Below are positions 53,299 to 61,462 of a stretch of 64,000 bases of DNA, piece by piece. The notes beneath the pieces were generated by a model, which ran no database searches, was not told where the DNA came from, and saw only the letters and a program-made list of their open reading frames with translations. The stretch covers positions 1,612,001 to 1,676,000 of the forward strand of contig OZ243960.1 in the NCBI GenBank assembly GCA_965214435.1. Reading direction: 5' to 3'. The translations under genes and the position numbers were made by a program. Origin of the DNA: Rubrobacter_A sp965214435. Lineage in GTDB: Bacteria > Actinomycetota > Rubrobacteria > Rubrobacterales > Rubrobacteraceae. How positions within the stretch are numbered: the stretch's first letter is position 1; each line of letters begins with the position of its first letter.

Positions 53299-56200
53299 AT
53301 GCTGGCTAGAGACGAGTTGACCGGGAAGGTCGTTGACCGGGTCCGGCGGTTGCTGCCCGAGGACCAAGCCCCGCTGGTGGAGGAGTTCGTGCGCCGGTAC
53401 TATAGCTGGGTGGTGCCGGAGGAGCTTCTGGAACGCTCGCCGGTAGACCTCTACGGAGCAGCGCTCTCCCACCTGAACCTCGCCCGCGAGCGGACGCCCG
53501 GTGAGGCGAAAATTCGGGTGTACACTCCCTGGTTTGAGGAACACGGCTGGCAGTCGACCCACACCGTGGTCGAGGTCGTCACCGAAGACATGCCTTTTTT
53601 AGTGGATTCGGTCGGCATGGAGCTGGAGCGCCGGGGCTACCTGACCCACGTGATAGTCCATCCCGTTATGACCGTACGCCGCGACGCGCAGGGCCGGCTC
53701 GTGGAGATCCTGCCGGAGGGCACGGACCCGGAGAAAGCGGACGGCGACTCGGAGGGCGTCGTCCGGGAGTCGATGATGCATGTCGAGGTCGACCGGAATA
53801 CCGGAGTGGGAGAACTTGAGGAGTTGCACGACGGTATCCGCCGGGTTCTCGGCGAGGTGCGCGCGGCCGTCGAGGACTGGCAGGCGATGCGTGGAGAGGC
53901 GTGCCGGGCCGTGTCACAGTTTGAAGCCGCGGAAGACCTCCCGATCGAGGAGGAGGAAGTGGCGGAAGCTGGAGCTTTTCTCCGCTGGATAGCCGAAGAC
54001 CACTTTACTTTTCTCGGCTACCGGGAGTACGAGCTCTGCTCCGAGAATGGAGAAGATGCCCTGCGGCCCGTGCCTGGCACCGGTCTCGGCACTCTGCGCG
54101 ACAAAGAAGCCGCGCCCGTTTCCCAGAGCTTCGCCCGGCTGCCGCCCGAGGTCCGCAGGCTCGCCCGCGAACCAGAGCTGCTCGTGCTCACAAAGGCCAA
54201 CGCCCGGTCTACGGTCCACCGCCCGTCATACCTCGACTACATCGGTGTAAAGCTTTTTGATGGGTCCGGCAGGGTAGTGGGCGAGAAGCGGTTTCTCGGG
54301 CTGTACGCCTCGGCGGCTTACAGGATGAACGCTCGGGAGATACCGCTGCTCCGCCGCAAAGTATGCAACGTCCTCCACCGCGCCGACTTTCCGCCGAATA
54401 GCCACTACGAGAAGTCCCTCGTGGACATTCTAGAGGCTTACCCGCGGGAGCAGTTGTTCCAGATCTCCGAAGACGAATTGTATGAGATCTCGACCGGCAT
54501 CCTGCACCTCGAAGGCCGCCAACAGGTCCGGCTTTTTGTGCGGCGCGATACCTACGGACGCTTTTTCTCGTGTTTGGTGTACGTGCCCCGCGACCGCTAC
54601 GACACGGGCACCCGCCAGCGGATGCAAGAGGTTCTGCAAAAGGCGTTCAATGCCTCGAACGTAGACTTCTCCGTGCACCTCTCGGAGTCCAAGCTCGCCC
54701 GGATACACTTTGTAGCCTACACCACGCCGGGCGAGACCCCGGAGTATGATGCCGGAGAGGTCGAAGAGCGCCTCATGGAAGCTACCCGGACCTGGAACGA
54801 TAACCTGTACAGTGTGCTTAACAGTCGGTGCGGCGAGGAGCGGGGCGTCGAGCTTTTCCACCGCTACAAAGAAGCTTTCCCGCCCGGATACCGCGACGAC
54901 TTTCTCGCCCGGACCGCCGTTACGGATATACAGACCTTTGAAGATCTGGCGCGCGGGGAGGAAGGTGGGATCGGGCTGCGCCTCTACCACCCGCTAGAGG
55001 CTCCGGAAGGTTTTCTGCGCTTCAAGCTGGTCCGGGCCGGGGGGCAGATCCTGCTGTCCGACCTGCTACCGATACTGGAGAACATGGGCGTAAAGGTCGT
55101 GGACGAGCGGCCATACGAGGTAAAGCCCTCCGGCGCACACCCGGTCTGGGTCTACGACTTCGGCCTGACCTACGAGGCCGAAGGGCAACTCAAGACCGGT
55201 CAGGTAAGGGACATCTTCCAGGACGCCTTTGTGCGAGCCTGGCGCGGGGAAGTCGAGAACGACGGCTTTAACCGGCTCGTACTAAAAGCCGGGCTGACGT
55301 GGCGTGAGATCTACGTCCTGAGGGCGTCCTGCAAGTACCTCCAGCAGGCCGGGAGCACCTTTAGCCAGAGCTACATGGAGAACAGCTTGGTCTCAAACCC
55401 GGAGGTGGCCCAGCTGCTCGTGGAGCTTTTCGCCGCCCGCTTCGACCCGGAGCGCGAGCGAGACCCGGAGGAGACCGACCGGCTCACGGGCGACATAGAA
55501 GTAGCCCTGGAGGCGGTCACGAGCCTCGACGAAGACCGTATACTCCGAAGCTTCCTGAACATTGTCCGGGCGACGCTGCGGACAAACTACTACCAGAAAG
55601 ACGCCGCTGGCGAGCCGAAACCCTACCTCTCTTTCAAGCTGGACCCGTCCGGTGTCCCCGAGTTGCCGCTGCCCCGGCCGGTGTTTGAGATCTTTGTCTA
55701 CTCTCCCCGGACCGAGGGGGTTCACCTGCGCGGCGGACGGGTGGCACGCGGCGGTATCCGGCTCTCCGACCGGCGCGAAGACTTCCGGACCGAAGTCCTG
55801 GGCCTCATGAAAGCCCAGATGGTCAAGAACGCCGTGATCGTACCGGTCGGCGCTAAAGGCGGCTTTGTGGTGAAAGATCCGCCGGCTAACAACGAAGACC
55901 GCGGCGCTCTACAGGATGAAGTCGTCGCCTGCTACAAGACTTTTATCCGCGGCCTGCTCGACGTTACGGACAACCTGGTAGACGGAGAGCCGGTGCCTCC
56001 GGCGGGTGTGGTCCGCTACGACAAAGCCGACCCTTACCTGGTGGTCGCCGCGGACAAGGGCACCGCAACCTTCTCGGACACGGCGAACGCGTTATCCGCC
56101 GAGTACGGCTTCTGGCTCGGGGATGCTTTCGCCTCCGGCGGTTCTTCCGGCTATGACCACAAAGAGATGGCGATCACCGCCCGCGGGGCCTGGGAGTCGG

Positions 56201-58179
56201 TTAAACGTCACTTCCGGGAACTGGGCCTCGATACCCAGACCGAAGACTTTACCGTAACCGGCATCGGGGACATGGCCGGCGACGTTTTTGGCAACGGTAT
56301 GCTGCTCTCCCGCCACATAAAGCTCGTCGGCGCTTTCAACCACCGTCACATCTTCCTCGACCCCGACCCGGACCCCGAAGAAAGCTTTAAAGAGCGGGAG
56401 CGTCTGTTCAACCTGCGGCGTTCATCGTGGAGCGACTACGACCTCTCCAAAATGTCTTCCGGCGGCGGGGTGTTTTCCCGCACCGCCAAATCCATATCCT
56501 TGAGCCCCGAAGTCAAGGGCCTGCTCGGTGTGGACGCCGACGAGTGGACCCCGAACGAGGTGATACGGGCTCTCCTCAAAGCCGAAGTCGGCCTCTTGTG
56601 GAATGGCGGCATCGGCACCTACGTAAAGGCTAGCACCGAGTCCAACGCCGACGCCGACGACAAGACCAACGACCCCCTGCGGGTGGACGCGGCGGACCTG
56701 AACTGCCGGGTCGTCGGGGAAGGAGGGAACCTCGGCTTTACCCAGCGCGGGCGCGTAGAGTACGCGCTCTGTGGAGGCCGGATCTACACGGACGCCATCG
56801 ACAACTCGGCCGGTGTCGACTGCTCGGACCACGAGGTGAACATAAAGATCCTGCTCGACGCCGTCGTGAAAAATGGCGATATGACCTTGAAGCAACGCAA
56901 CAAACTGCTCGCGGACATGACCGAAGAAGTCGCCACCCTGGTTCTCGGAGACAACTACGGCCAGACCCGGGCGCTGAGCAACGCCCTCCTGCAAGCCGGC
57001 TCAATGGCCGACGTCCACGCCCGCTATATCCGGTCGCTGGAAGCTTCCGGAAAACTCGACCGCCGGCTGGAAGCCCTGCCGGACGAGGATACCCTCTCCG
57101 AGCGACGCTCCAAAGGTCTCGGGCTGACCGCACCCGAACTTGCTGTAATATTGTCGTATACCAAACTTACGCTGTATGAAGAGCTTCTGGAGTCGGACGT
57201 ACCGGAGGACCCGCACTTATCCGGGGAGTTGGAGCGGTACTTCCCGGAAGCTTTGCGGGAGACTTACCGGGGTTGGATGCAGGAGCACCGGTTGCGGCGG
57301 GAGATCGTCGCGACCCACGTGAGTAACAGCCTGGTCAATCGGGCCGGTACGACTTTTACCTTCCGGATGGCCGAGGAGACCGGCGCGGCGTCTCCAGACA
57401 TAGCCCGGGCCTATGCGGTCGCCCGCGAGGTCTTTGACATTCGGGGTCTGTCGGCCGGCATAGAGGGGCTTGACAACAAGATACCGGCGGACGTCCAGAC
57501 CCGCATGATCCTGTCCGGCCGGCGGCTGATCGAACGCGCCACCCGCTGGCTGCTGCGCAACCGGCGTCCGCCCCTGGATGTGGCGGCCACGGTATCCTAC
57601 TTTGCGGAAGGTGTCTCGGAGTTTGCCCGGCGGGCTCCGGACCTCCTGATCGGCGCCGACGGACATTCCCTGGAGGAGCGGGCCAGTGAGCTGTCGGAAA
57701 AAGGCGTTCCGCAAGATCTGGCGCGGAGGATCGCCACCCTGAACGTCGTCTTTCCTGCGCTAGACGTGGTAGATGTCGCGGCCGTTACCGGGGAGACCAT
57801 CGAACCGGCGGCCGCGGTCTACTTTTCTCTCGGCGAACAGTTGGGTCTGCACCGGCTGCGCGAGCACGTCGAGGCGCTGCCCCGCGGCGGCCGCTGGCCG
57901 TCGCTCGCGCGGGCGGCGCTGCGAGACGATCTGTCCTCCCAGCAGGCCGGGCTGACCGCGGAGGTGCTGTGCGCCACCTCGGGAGAAGAACCTCCGGTGG
58001 ACCGCATTGAAGCCTGGAAGACCGGAAATCAGGCCCAATTAGACCGGGCACTGCGGATTATCTCCGACATCAGCGCTGGCGGGGTCTATGACCTCTCGAC
58101 CCTCTCGGTTGCTTTGAGGGAGACCCGCAACCTGCTCTCCGCCGACCCGGCTACCAAGATCGGCTCGCCGGGGGCTTGA
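53299..58179 (+). CDS. gdh: NAD-specific glutamate dehydrogenase, large 180-kDa class
   Basis: A 1626-aa GDH of the Bac_GDH class, which converts glutamate to 2-oxoglutarate and ammonia with NAD+. Family landmarks: N-terminal ACT-like segments (PWFEEHGWQSTHTVVEVVTEDMPFLVDSVG in outline, 75-104) and the catalytic core with GGRVARGGIRLSDRREDFRTEVLGLMKAQMVKNAVIVPVGAKGGFV over about 812-857, where Lys of the QMVKNA and PVGAKGG segments are substrate-binding. YDHKEMAITARGAWESVKRHF and GIGDMAGDVFGNGML follow, with NGGIGTYVKAS later. ATG at 53299, with GGAGGAGG 6 nt upstream, is preferred over frame starts at 53260 and 53272. Allosteric control is usual in the class. Confidence 0.95.
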   Translation: MLARDELTGKVVDRVRRLLPEDQAPLVEEFVRRYYSWVVPEELLERSPVDLYGAALSHLNLARERTPGEAKIRVYTPWFEEHGWQSTHTVVEVVTEDMPFLVDSVGMELERRGYLTHVIVHPVMTVRRDAQGRLVEILPEGTDPEKADGDSEGVVRESMMHVEVDRNTGVGELEELHDGIRRVLGEVRAAVEDWQAMRGEACRAVSQFEAAEDLPIEEEEVAEAGAFLRWIAEDHFTFLGYREYELCSENGEDALRPVPGTGLGTLRDKEAAPVSQSFARLPPEVRRLAREPELLVLTKANARSTVHRPSYLDYIGVKLFDGSGRVVGEKRFLGLYASAAYRMNAREIPLLRRKVCNVLHRADFPPNSHYEKSLVDILEAYPREQLFQISEDELYEISTGILHLEGRQQVRLFVRRDTYGRFFSCLVYVPRDRYDTGTRQRMQEVLQKAFNASNVDFSVHLSESKLARIHFVAYTTPGETPEYDAGEVEERLMEATRTWNDNLYSVLNSRCGEERGVELFHRYKEAFPPGYRDDFLARTAVTDIQTFEDLARGEEGGIGLRLYHPLEAPEGFLRFKLVRAGGQILLSDLLPILENMGVKVVDERPYEVKPSGAHPVWVYDFGLTYEAEGQLKTGQVRDIFQDAFVRAWRGEVENDGFNRLVLKAGLTWREIYVLRASCKYLQQAGSTFSQSYMENSLVSNPEVAQLLVELFAARFDPERERDPEETDRLTGDIEVALEAVTSLDEDRILRSFLNIVRATLRTNYYQKDAAGEPKPYLSFKLDPSGVPELPLPRPVFEIFVYSPRTEGVHLRGGRVARGGIRLSDRREDFRTEVLGLMKAQMVKNAVIVPVGAKGGFVVKDPPANNEDRGALQDEVVACYKTFIRGLLDVTDNLVDGEPVPPAGVVRYDKADPYLVVAADKGTATFSDTANALSAEYGFWLGDAFASGGSSGYDHKEMAITARGAWESVKRHFRELGLDTQTEDFTVTGIGDMAGDVFGNGMLLSRHIKLVGAFNHRHIFLDPDPDPEESFKERERLFNLRRSSWSDYDLSKMSSGGGVFSRTAKSISLSPEVKGLLGVDADEWTPNEVIRALLKAEVGLLWNGGIGTYVKASTESNADADDKTNDPLRVDAADLNCRVVGEGGNLGFTQRGRVEYALCGGRIYTDAIDNSAGVDCSDHEVNIKILLDAVVKNGDMTLKQRNKLLADMTEEVATLVLGDNYGQTRALSNALLQAGSMADVHARYIRSLEASGKLDRRLEALPDEDTLSERRSKGLGLTAPELAVILSYTKLTLYEELLESDVPEDPHLSGELERYFPEALRETYRGWMQEHRLRREIVATHVSNSLVNRAGTTFTFRMAEETGAASPDIARAYAVAREVFDIRGLSAGIEGLDNKIPADVQTRMILSGRRLIERATRWLLRNRRPPLDVAATVSYFAEGVSEFARRAPDLLIGADGHSLEERASELSEKGVPQDLARRIATLNVVFPALDVVDVAAVTGETIEPAAAVYFSLGEQLGLHRLREHVEALPRGGRWPSLARAALRDDLSSQQAGLTAEVLCATSGEEPPVDRIEAWKTGNQAQLDRALRIISDISAGGVYDLSTLSVALRETRNLLSADPATKIGSPGA

Positions 58180-58230
58180 AAGCGGCCCTCTAAACCGCCG
58201 GGACGCTCCGTAGAAGCCTGATAGAATGTG

Positions 58231-58506
58231 GGTGCCGCGCTAAGCGGGGAGCTGGCGATGCCCTGTACCTGCGATCGCCGAGCAGGGCTTAAATCCCCGC
58301 CCGAGGCGGGCCGGGTTCGGTGGAAACCGGTGCGGCCAGTGTGGATGGCTGGGTCCCGGGCAACAAGGCCCCGTGAATCGTGTCAGGACCGAAAGGTAGC
58401 AGCACTAAGCGGGTAACCTCGTGTGCTACGGGAGCGCCCGACCGGAGCTGGCGGCCGGAAGTTCGCCGGGTTCGCGCCCGTCGACGGCGGGGTGCGCGGC
58501 ATTTTT
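58231..58506 (+). ncRNA. ffs: Signal recognition particle RNA, large bacterial type
   Basis: The SRP54-binding helix 8 motif is seen at GTGTCAGGACCGAAAGGTAGCAGCAC (58379-58404). The Alu-domain 5' part follows the large bacterial form: GGTGCCGCGCTAAGCGGGGAGCTGGCGATGCCCTGTACCTGCGATCGCC in outline, 58231-58278. The ends close by TGCCGCGC (58233-58240) pairing with GCGCGGCA (58494-58501), followed by T5, an intrinsic terminator. About 275 nt. It works with Ffh in membrane targeting. Confidence 0.92.
58494..58506 (+). terminator. Terminator-like 3' end of SRP RNA
   Basis: The GC-rich closing arm GCGCGGCA is followed directly by TTTTT. Confidence 0.7.
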
Positions 58507-58510
58507 ACGT

Positions 58511-58538
58511 TTGTAGAGGTGGGCTCGTCCGTTATACT
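58511..58538 (+). promoter_or_regulatory. Putative promoter of the dnaX operon
   Basis: TTGTAG (58511-58516), 16 bp, TATACT (58533-58538), 40 bp before the dnaX ATG and just downstream of the SRP RNA terminator. Confidence 0.6.
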
Positions 58539-58577
58539 AGAAGCGTGCGAGTTACCCTTTATCGGAACATTTTTTAG

Positions 58578-60500
58578 ATGAAACACGTTTCTCTGTACCG
58601 CAAATGGCGTCCGAAAAGCCTCGGCCAGATCGTCGGCCAGGAACCTATCACCCGCACGCTGCGGCGGGCCATAGAGACCGACCGCGTCGCCCACGCCTAC
58701 ATGTTCTCCGGGCCGCGGGGGACCGGCAAGACCTCGACGGCCAAAGTGCTCGCCATGGGGCTAAACTGCGTGCAAGGGCCGACGCCCGAGCCTTGCGGCG
58801 TCTGCGAGAGTTGCCGGGCGATCACGAACAACTCCTCGCTCGACGTGGTGGAGATGGACGCCGCCTCAAACCGGGGGATAGACGAGATCCGGGATCTCCG
58901 CGACCGGGTAAACCTCGCGCCTTCCGCCGGCCGGATGAAGATCTACATCATCGACGAGGTCCACATGCTGACGACCGAGGCGTTCAACGCGCTCCTGAAA
59001 ATGCTCGAAGAGCCGCCGGAGCACGTGGTATTTGTCCTCGCCACGACCGAGCCGCACCGGGTCTTGCCGACCATCGTGAGCCGCTGCCAGCGCTTCGACT
59101 TCCGAAGGCCGAGCGTCGAGACGCTCGCCGAGAAACTACGGGAGATCTCCGAGGTCGAGGGTATCTTGGCCGAGCCCGAAGCCCTGACCGTTATAGCCCG
59201 CGAAGGCAAGGGCTCGTTCCGGGACGCCGAGGGGCTCTTGGACCAGCTATCCTCGTTCGCGGAAGCTGACACCGGCATCACCGCGCCGATGGTCCGGGAC
59301 CTCCTGGGAAGTGTCGGCTCCGAGGTACTGATCGAAACCACGGACGCCCTCCACGAGCGGCGGGCGGGCGACGCGCTCCTGCTGATAGACCGGCTCTCTA
59401 ACGAGGGCAAAGACCTCGGGCAGTTTGTCGGCGAACTTCTCGCCCACCTGCGCCGCCTGATGCTCCTACCCGACGTCCCGGAAGTAGCCCTCTCTGATGT
59501 CGGCACCGAAGAGCGTGGCCCGCTTGGAGAACAATCCGCGAGGGTCCCGACGGCCGAGGTCGTCCGGCTCGTCGAGGCTCTCGGGGACGCCTCCGGACGG
59601 CTGAAACGCGGCGGCGACCCCAAGCTGGAGCTGGAATTGACATTCCTAAAGCTGGCCCGCGACTATACCGAACCCTCCGTCGATGCCCTCCTCCGCCGCT
59701 TGGAGACTCTGGAAGCCGCCGTAGCTAACGGGAAAGTTACCGGCAACAACTCGGAGGCCGCAGCGCCCGCCCGTCTAGAGCCGACCGCCGTCCCTGAAAA
59801 CCCACCCAGAATGCCCGAACCGGGAGATGACAGTTTCGATGATGCGTCCGAAGCCAGGGAAGAGTCTGTGGACCCGGAACCACCGGCGCCCGAAGAACTG
59901 GCTTCTGAAGAACCAATGACCGAAGAGCCGGCTTCTGAAGAGGCGGCGGGCGGGCAAACCGGGAACGTGGACGTGGCCTCTGCTTGGAAAGAGATAGTCG
60001 AGGAGCTAAAGCAGCGCCGGCAGGCGCTCACGGCCGCGGTCTACGCCGAGGCCCGGGTCGAGAGCTTCGACGGCGGGACGCTTTCCCTGGTCTTCCCCGA
60101 AGAGCAAGGTTTCTACGTTGGGATGGCTAACGACCGCAAGCACATCGAGGAGCTACAGAAGGTGCTCGAAGGCTGGCTCGGGTCCCGGCCCGGACTGGAG
60201 GTCCGGGTGGACGGGACGCGGGCAGCCCCGGTCGTTGAAGTCTCCGAGCCGCCGGAGATCCCGGACGAAAACCCTCCGGAGAGCTTTGAGGCTGCTGAAG
60301 ATACCGGGAACGGTTCGGAAACCCGTGGGCGGGAGGGTGAAAGAGGAAGCCCCGCGACGGCGTCCGGGGCTTCGGCCGGTGGCTGGCCGGGAGCGGGGGG
60401 CGGAACCGACGATGGTATAATTCGGGACCCGCGGGAGGTAGTCGAGATGGCGCGGGAGAGGTTCAATCTATCCGGCGGTAAACAAAACGGAGGTGCCTAG
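58578..60500 (+). CDS. dnaX: DNA polymerase III subunit gamma/tau
   Basis: The 640-aa clamp-loader ATPase. Walker A GPRGTGKT (45-52), zinc ligands Cys64, Cys73, Cys76, Cys79, Walker B/DExx IDEVHML (about 127) and sensor ATTEPHRVLPTIVSRCQRFDFRR. Domain III extends to about 360. An acidic Pro/Glu-rich linker follows (about 400-465), then a C-terminal domain about 470-560 and another low-complexity tail. No dnaX-type frameshift signal is obvious. Start ATG has no clear ribosome site; the protein begins at the conserved YRKWRP. It leads dnaX-ybaB-recR. Confidence 0.96.
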   Translation: MKHVSLYRKWRPKSLGQIVGQEPITRTLRRAIETDRVAHAYMFSGPRGTGKTSTAKVLAMGLNCVQGPTPEPCGVCESCRAITNNSSLDVVEMDAASNRGIDEIRDLRDRVNLAPSAGRMKIYIIDEVHMLTTEAFNALLKMLEEPPEHVVFVLATTEPHRVLPTIVSRCQRFDFRRPSVETLAEKLREISEVEGILAEPEALTVIAREGKGSFRDAEGLLDQLSSFAEADTGITAPMVRDLLGSVGSEVLIETTDALHERRAGDALLLIDRLSNEGKDLGQFVGELLAHLRRLMLLPDVPEVALSDVGTEERGPLGEQSARVPTAEVVRLVEALGDASGRLKRGGDPKLELELTFLKLARDYTEPSVDALLRRLETLEAAVANGKVTGNNSEAAAPARLEPTAVPENPPRMPEPGDDSFDDASEAREESVDPEPPAPEELASEEPMTEEPASEEAAGGQTGNVDVASAWKEIVEELKQRRQALTAAVYAEARVESFDGGTLSLVFPEEQGFYVGMANDRKHIEELQKVLEGWLGSRPGLEVRVDGTRAAPVVEVSEPPEIPDENPPESFEAAEDTGNGSETRGREGERGSPATASGASAGGWPGAGGGTDDGIIRDPREVVEMARERFNLSGGKQNGGA

Positions 60501-60506
60501 AGCATT

Positions 60507-60842
60507 ATGGGTGGCGGTCGCAAGAATATGAACAAGATGATGCAGCAGGTCCAGCAGATGCAGCAGGAGATGCAGCAGGCCCAGGAGGAACTTGCCAAGG
60601 AGACCGTAACGGCGTCGGCCGGCGGCGGGGCGGTAAAAGCGACGATGACCGGCGGGCTGGAGCTTACCGGGATCGAGATAGACCCCGGCGTCGTGGACCC
60701 GGAAGACGTCGAGATGCTACAGGACATGGTGCAGGCGGCGGTCAACGAGGCGCTCAACAGCGCCCAGGAGATGTCCTCCAAGCGGCTCGGGAACATCACC
60801 GGTGGCCTCGGGGACATGGGCCTCAACCTGCCGGGGATGTAG
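60507..60842 (+). CDS. YbaB/EbfC nucleoid-associated protein
   Basis: A 111-aa protein of the YbaB family, which binds DNA as a dimer. N-terminal coiled coil rich in Gln and Met (MMQQVQQMQQEMQQAQEEL) and a core AGGGAVKATMTGGLELTGIEIDPGVV. It lies between dnaX and recR, the usual order in bacteria. The AACGGAGG upstream is 13 nt from the ATG; a second ATG at 60528 is possible. Confidence 0.95.
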   Translation: MGGGRKNMNKMMQQVQQMQQEMQQAQEELAKETVTASAGGGAVKATMTGGLELTGIEIDPGVVDPEDVEMLQDMVQAAVNEALNSAQEMSSKRLGNITGGLGDMGLNLPGM

Positions 60843-60852
60843 AGAACCACCT

Positions 60853-61452
60853 TTGGCGACCTACGCGCGGCCGGTAGAGCGGCTTATCACGGAACTCTCG
60901 AAGTTGCCCTCTATCGGCCCGAAGAGTGCCCAGCGCATAGCGTTCCACGTGGTCCGCAGCCGTCCCGACGACGCCTACGGTCTCGCCGAAGCTCTGCGGG
61001 AGGTAAAGGACAGGATCCACCCGTGTAAAAGGTGCTTTAACCTGACCGAGGAAGAGGAGTGCGGCATCTGCCGCGATGCCCGCCGTGACGGAGCGGTGAT
61101 CTGCGCCGTCGAAGATCCCTACGACATCGGCCCGATAGAACGTACCGCCGAGTACCGGGGGCTCTACCACGTGCTCGGTGGCGCGCTCTCACCGCTCGAC
61201 GGTATAGAACCAGAGGACTTGAAGATAGCGGAGTTGGTAGAGCGGGTCGGCAAGGAGGGCACGAAGGAGATCGTCGTCGCCACCAACCCGAACACCACCG
61301 GTGAGGCGACCGCCCTCTACATCGCCGAGGAGATGAAGCCACTCGGCGTCCGGGTCACGGCGCTGGCGAGTGGCCTGCCGGTGGGCGGTGACCTGGAGTA
61401 CGCCGACGAGGTGACTTTGGGCCGCGCCTTCGCCGGCCGGCGTGAGATCTGA
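60853..61452 (+). CDS. recR: Recombination protein RecR
   Basis: A 199-aa RecR, which with RecF/RecO loads RecA in gap repair. The helix-hairpin-helix LPSIGPKSAQRIAFHVV is at about 18-34, the C4 zinc site is Cys58, Cys61, Cys70, Cys73, and the Toprim domain follows from ICAVEDPYD to TALASGLPVGGDLEYADEVTLGRAFAGR. TTG start at 60853, 10 bp after the ybaB stop. Confidence 0.96.
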   Translation: MATYARPVERLITELSKLPSIGPKSAQRIAFHVVRSRPDDAYGLAEALREVKDRIHPCKRCFNLTEEEECGICRDARRDGAVICAVEDPYDIGPIERTAEYRGLYHVLGGALSPLDGIEPEDLKIAELVERVGKEGTKEIVVATNPNTTGEATALYIAEEMKPLGVRVTALASGLPVGGDLEYADEVTLGRAFAGRREI

Positions 61453-61462
61453 GCGGTAGCTC

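Noticed and set aside
53910..53930. Additional TGTCAC half-site
   Set aside because: A single copy inside the glutamate dehydrogenase gene with no second repeat or -10.
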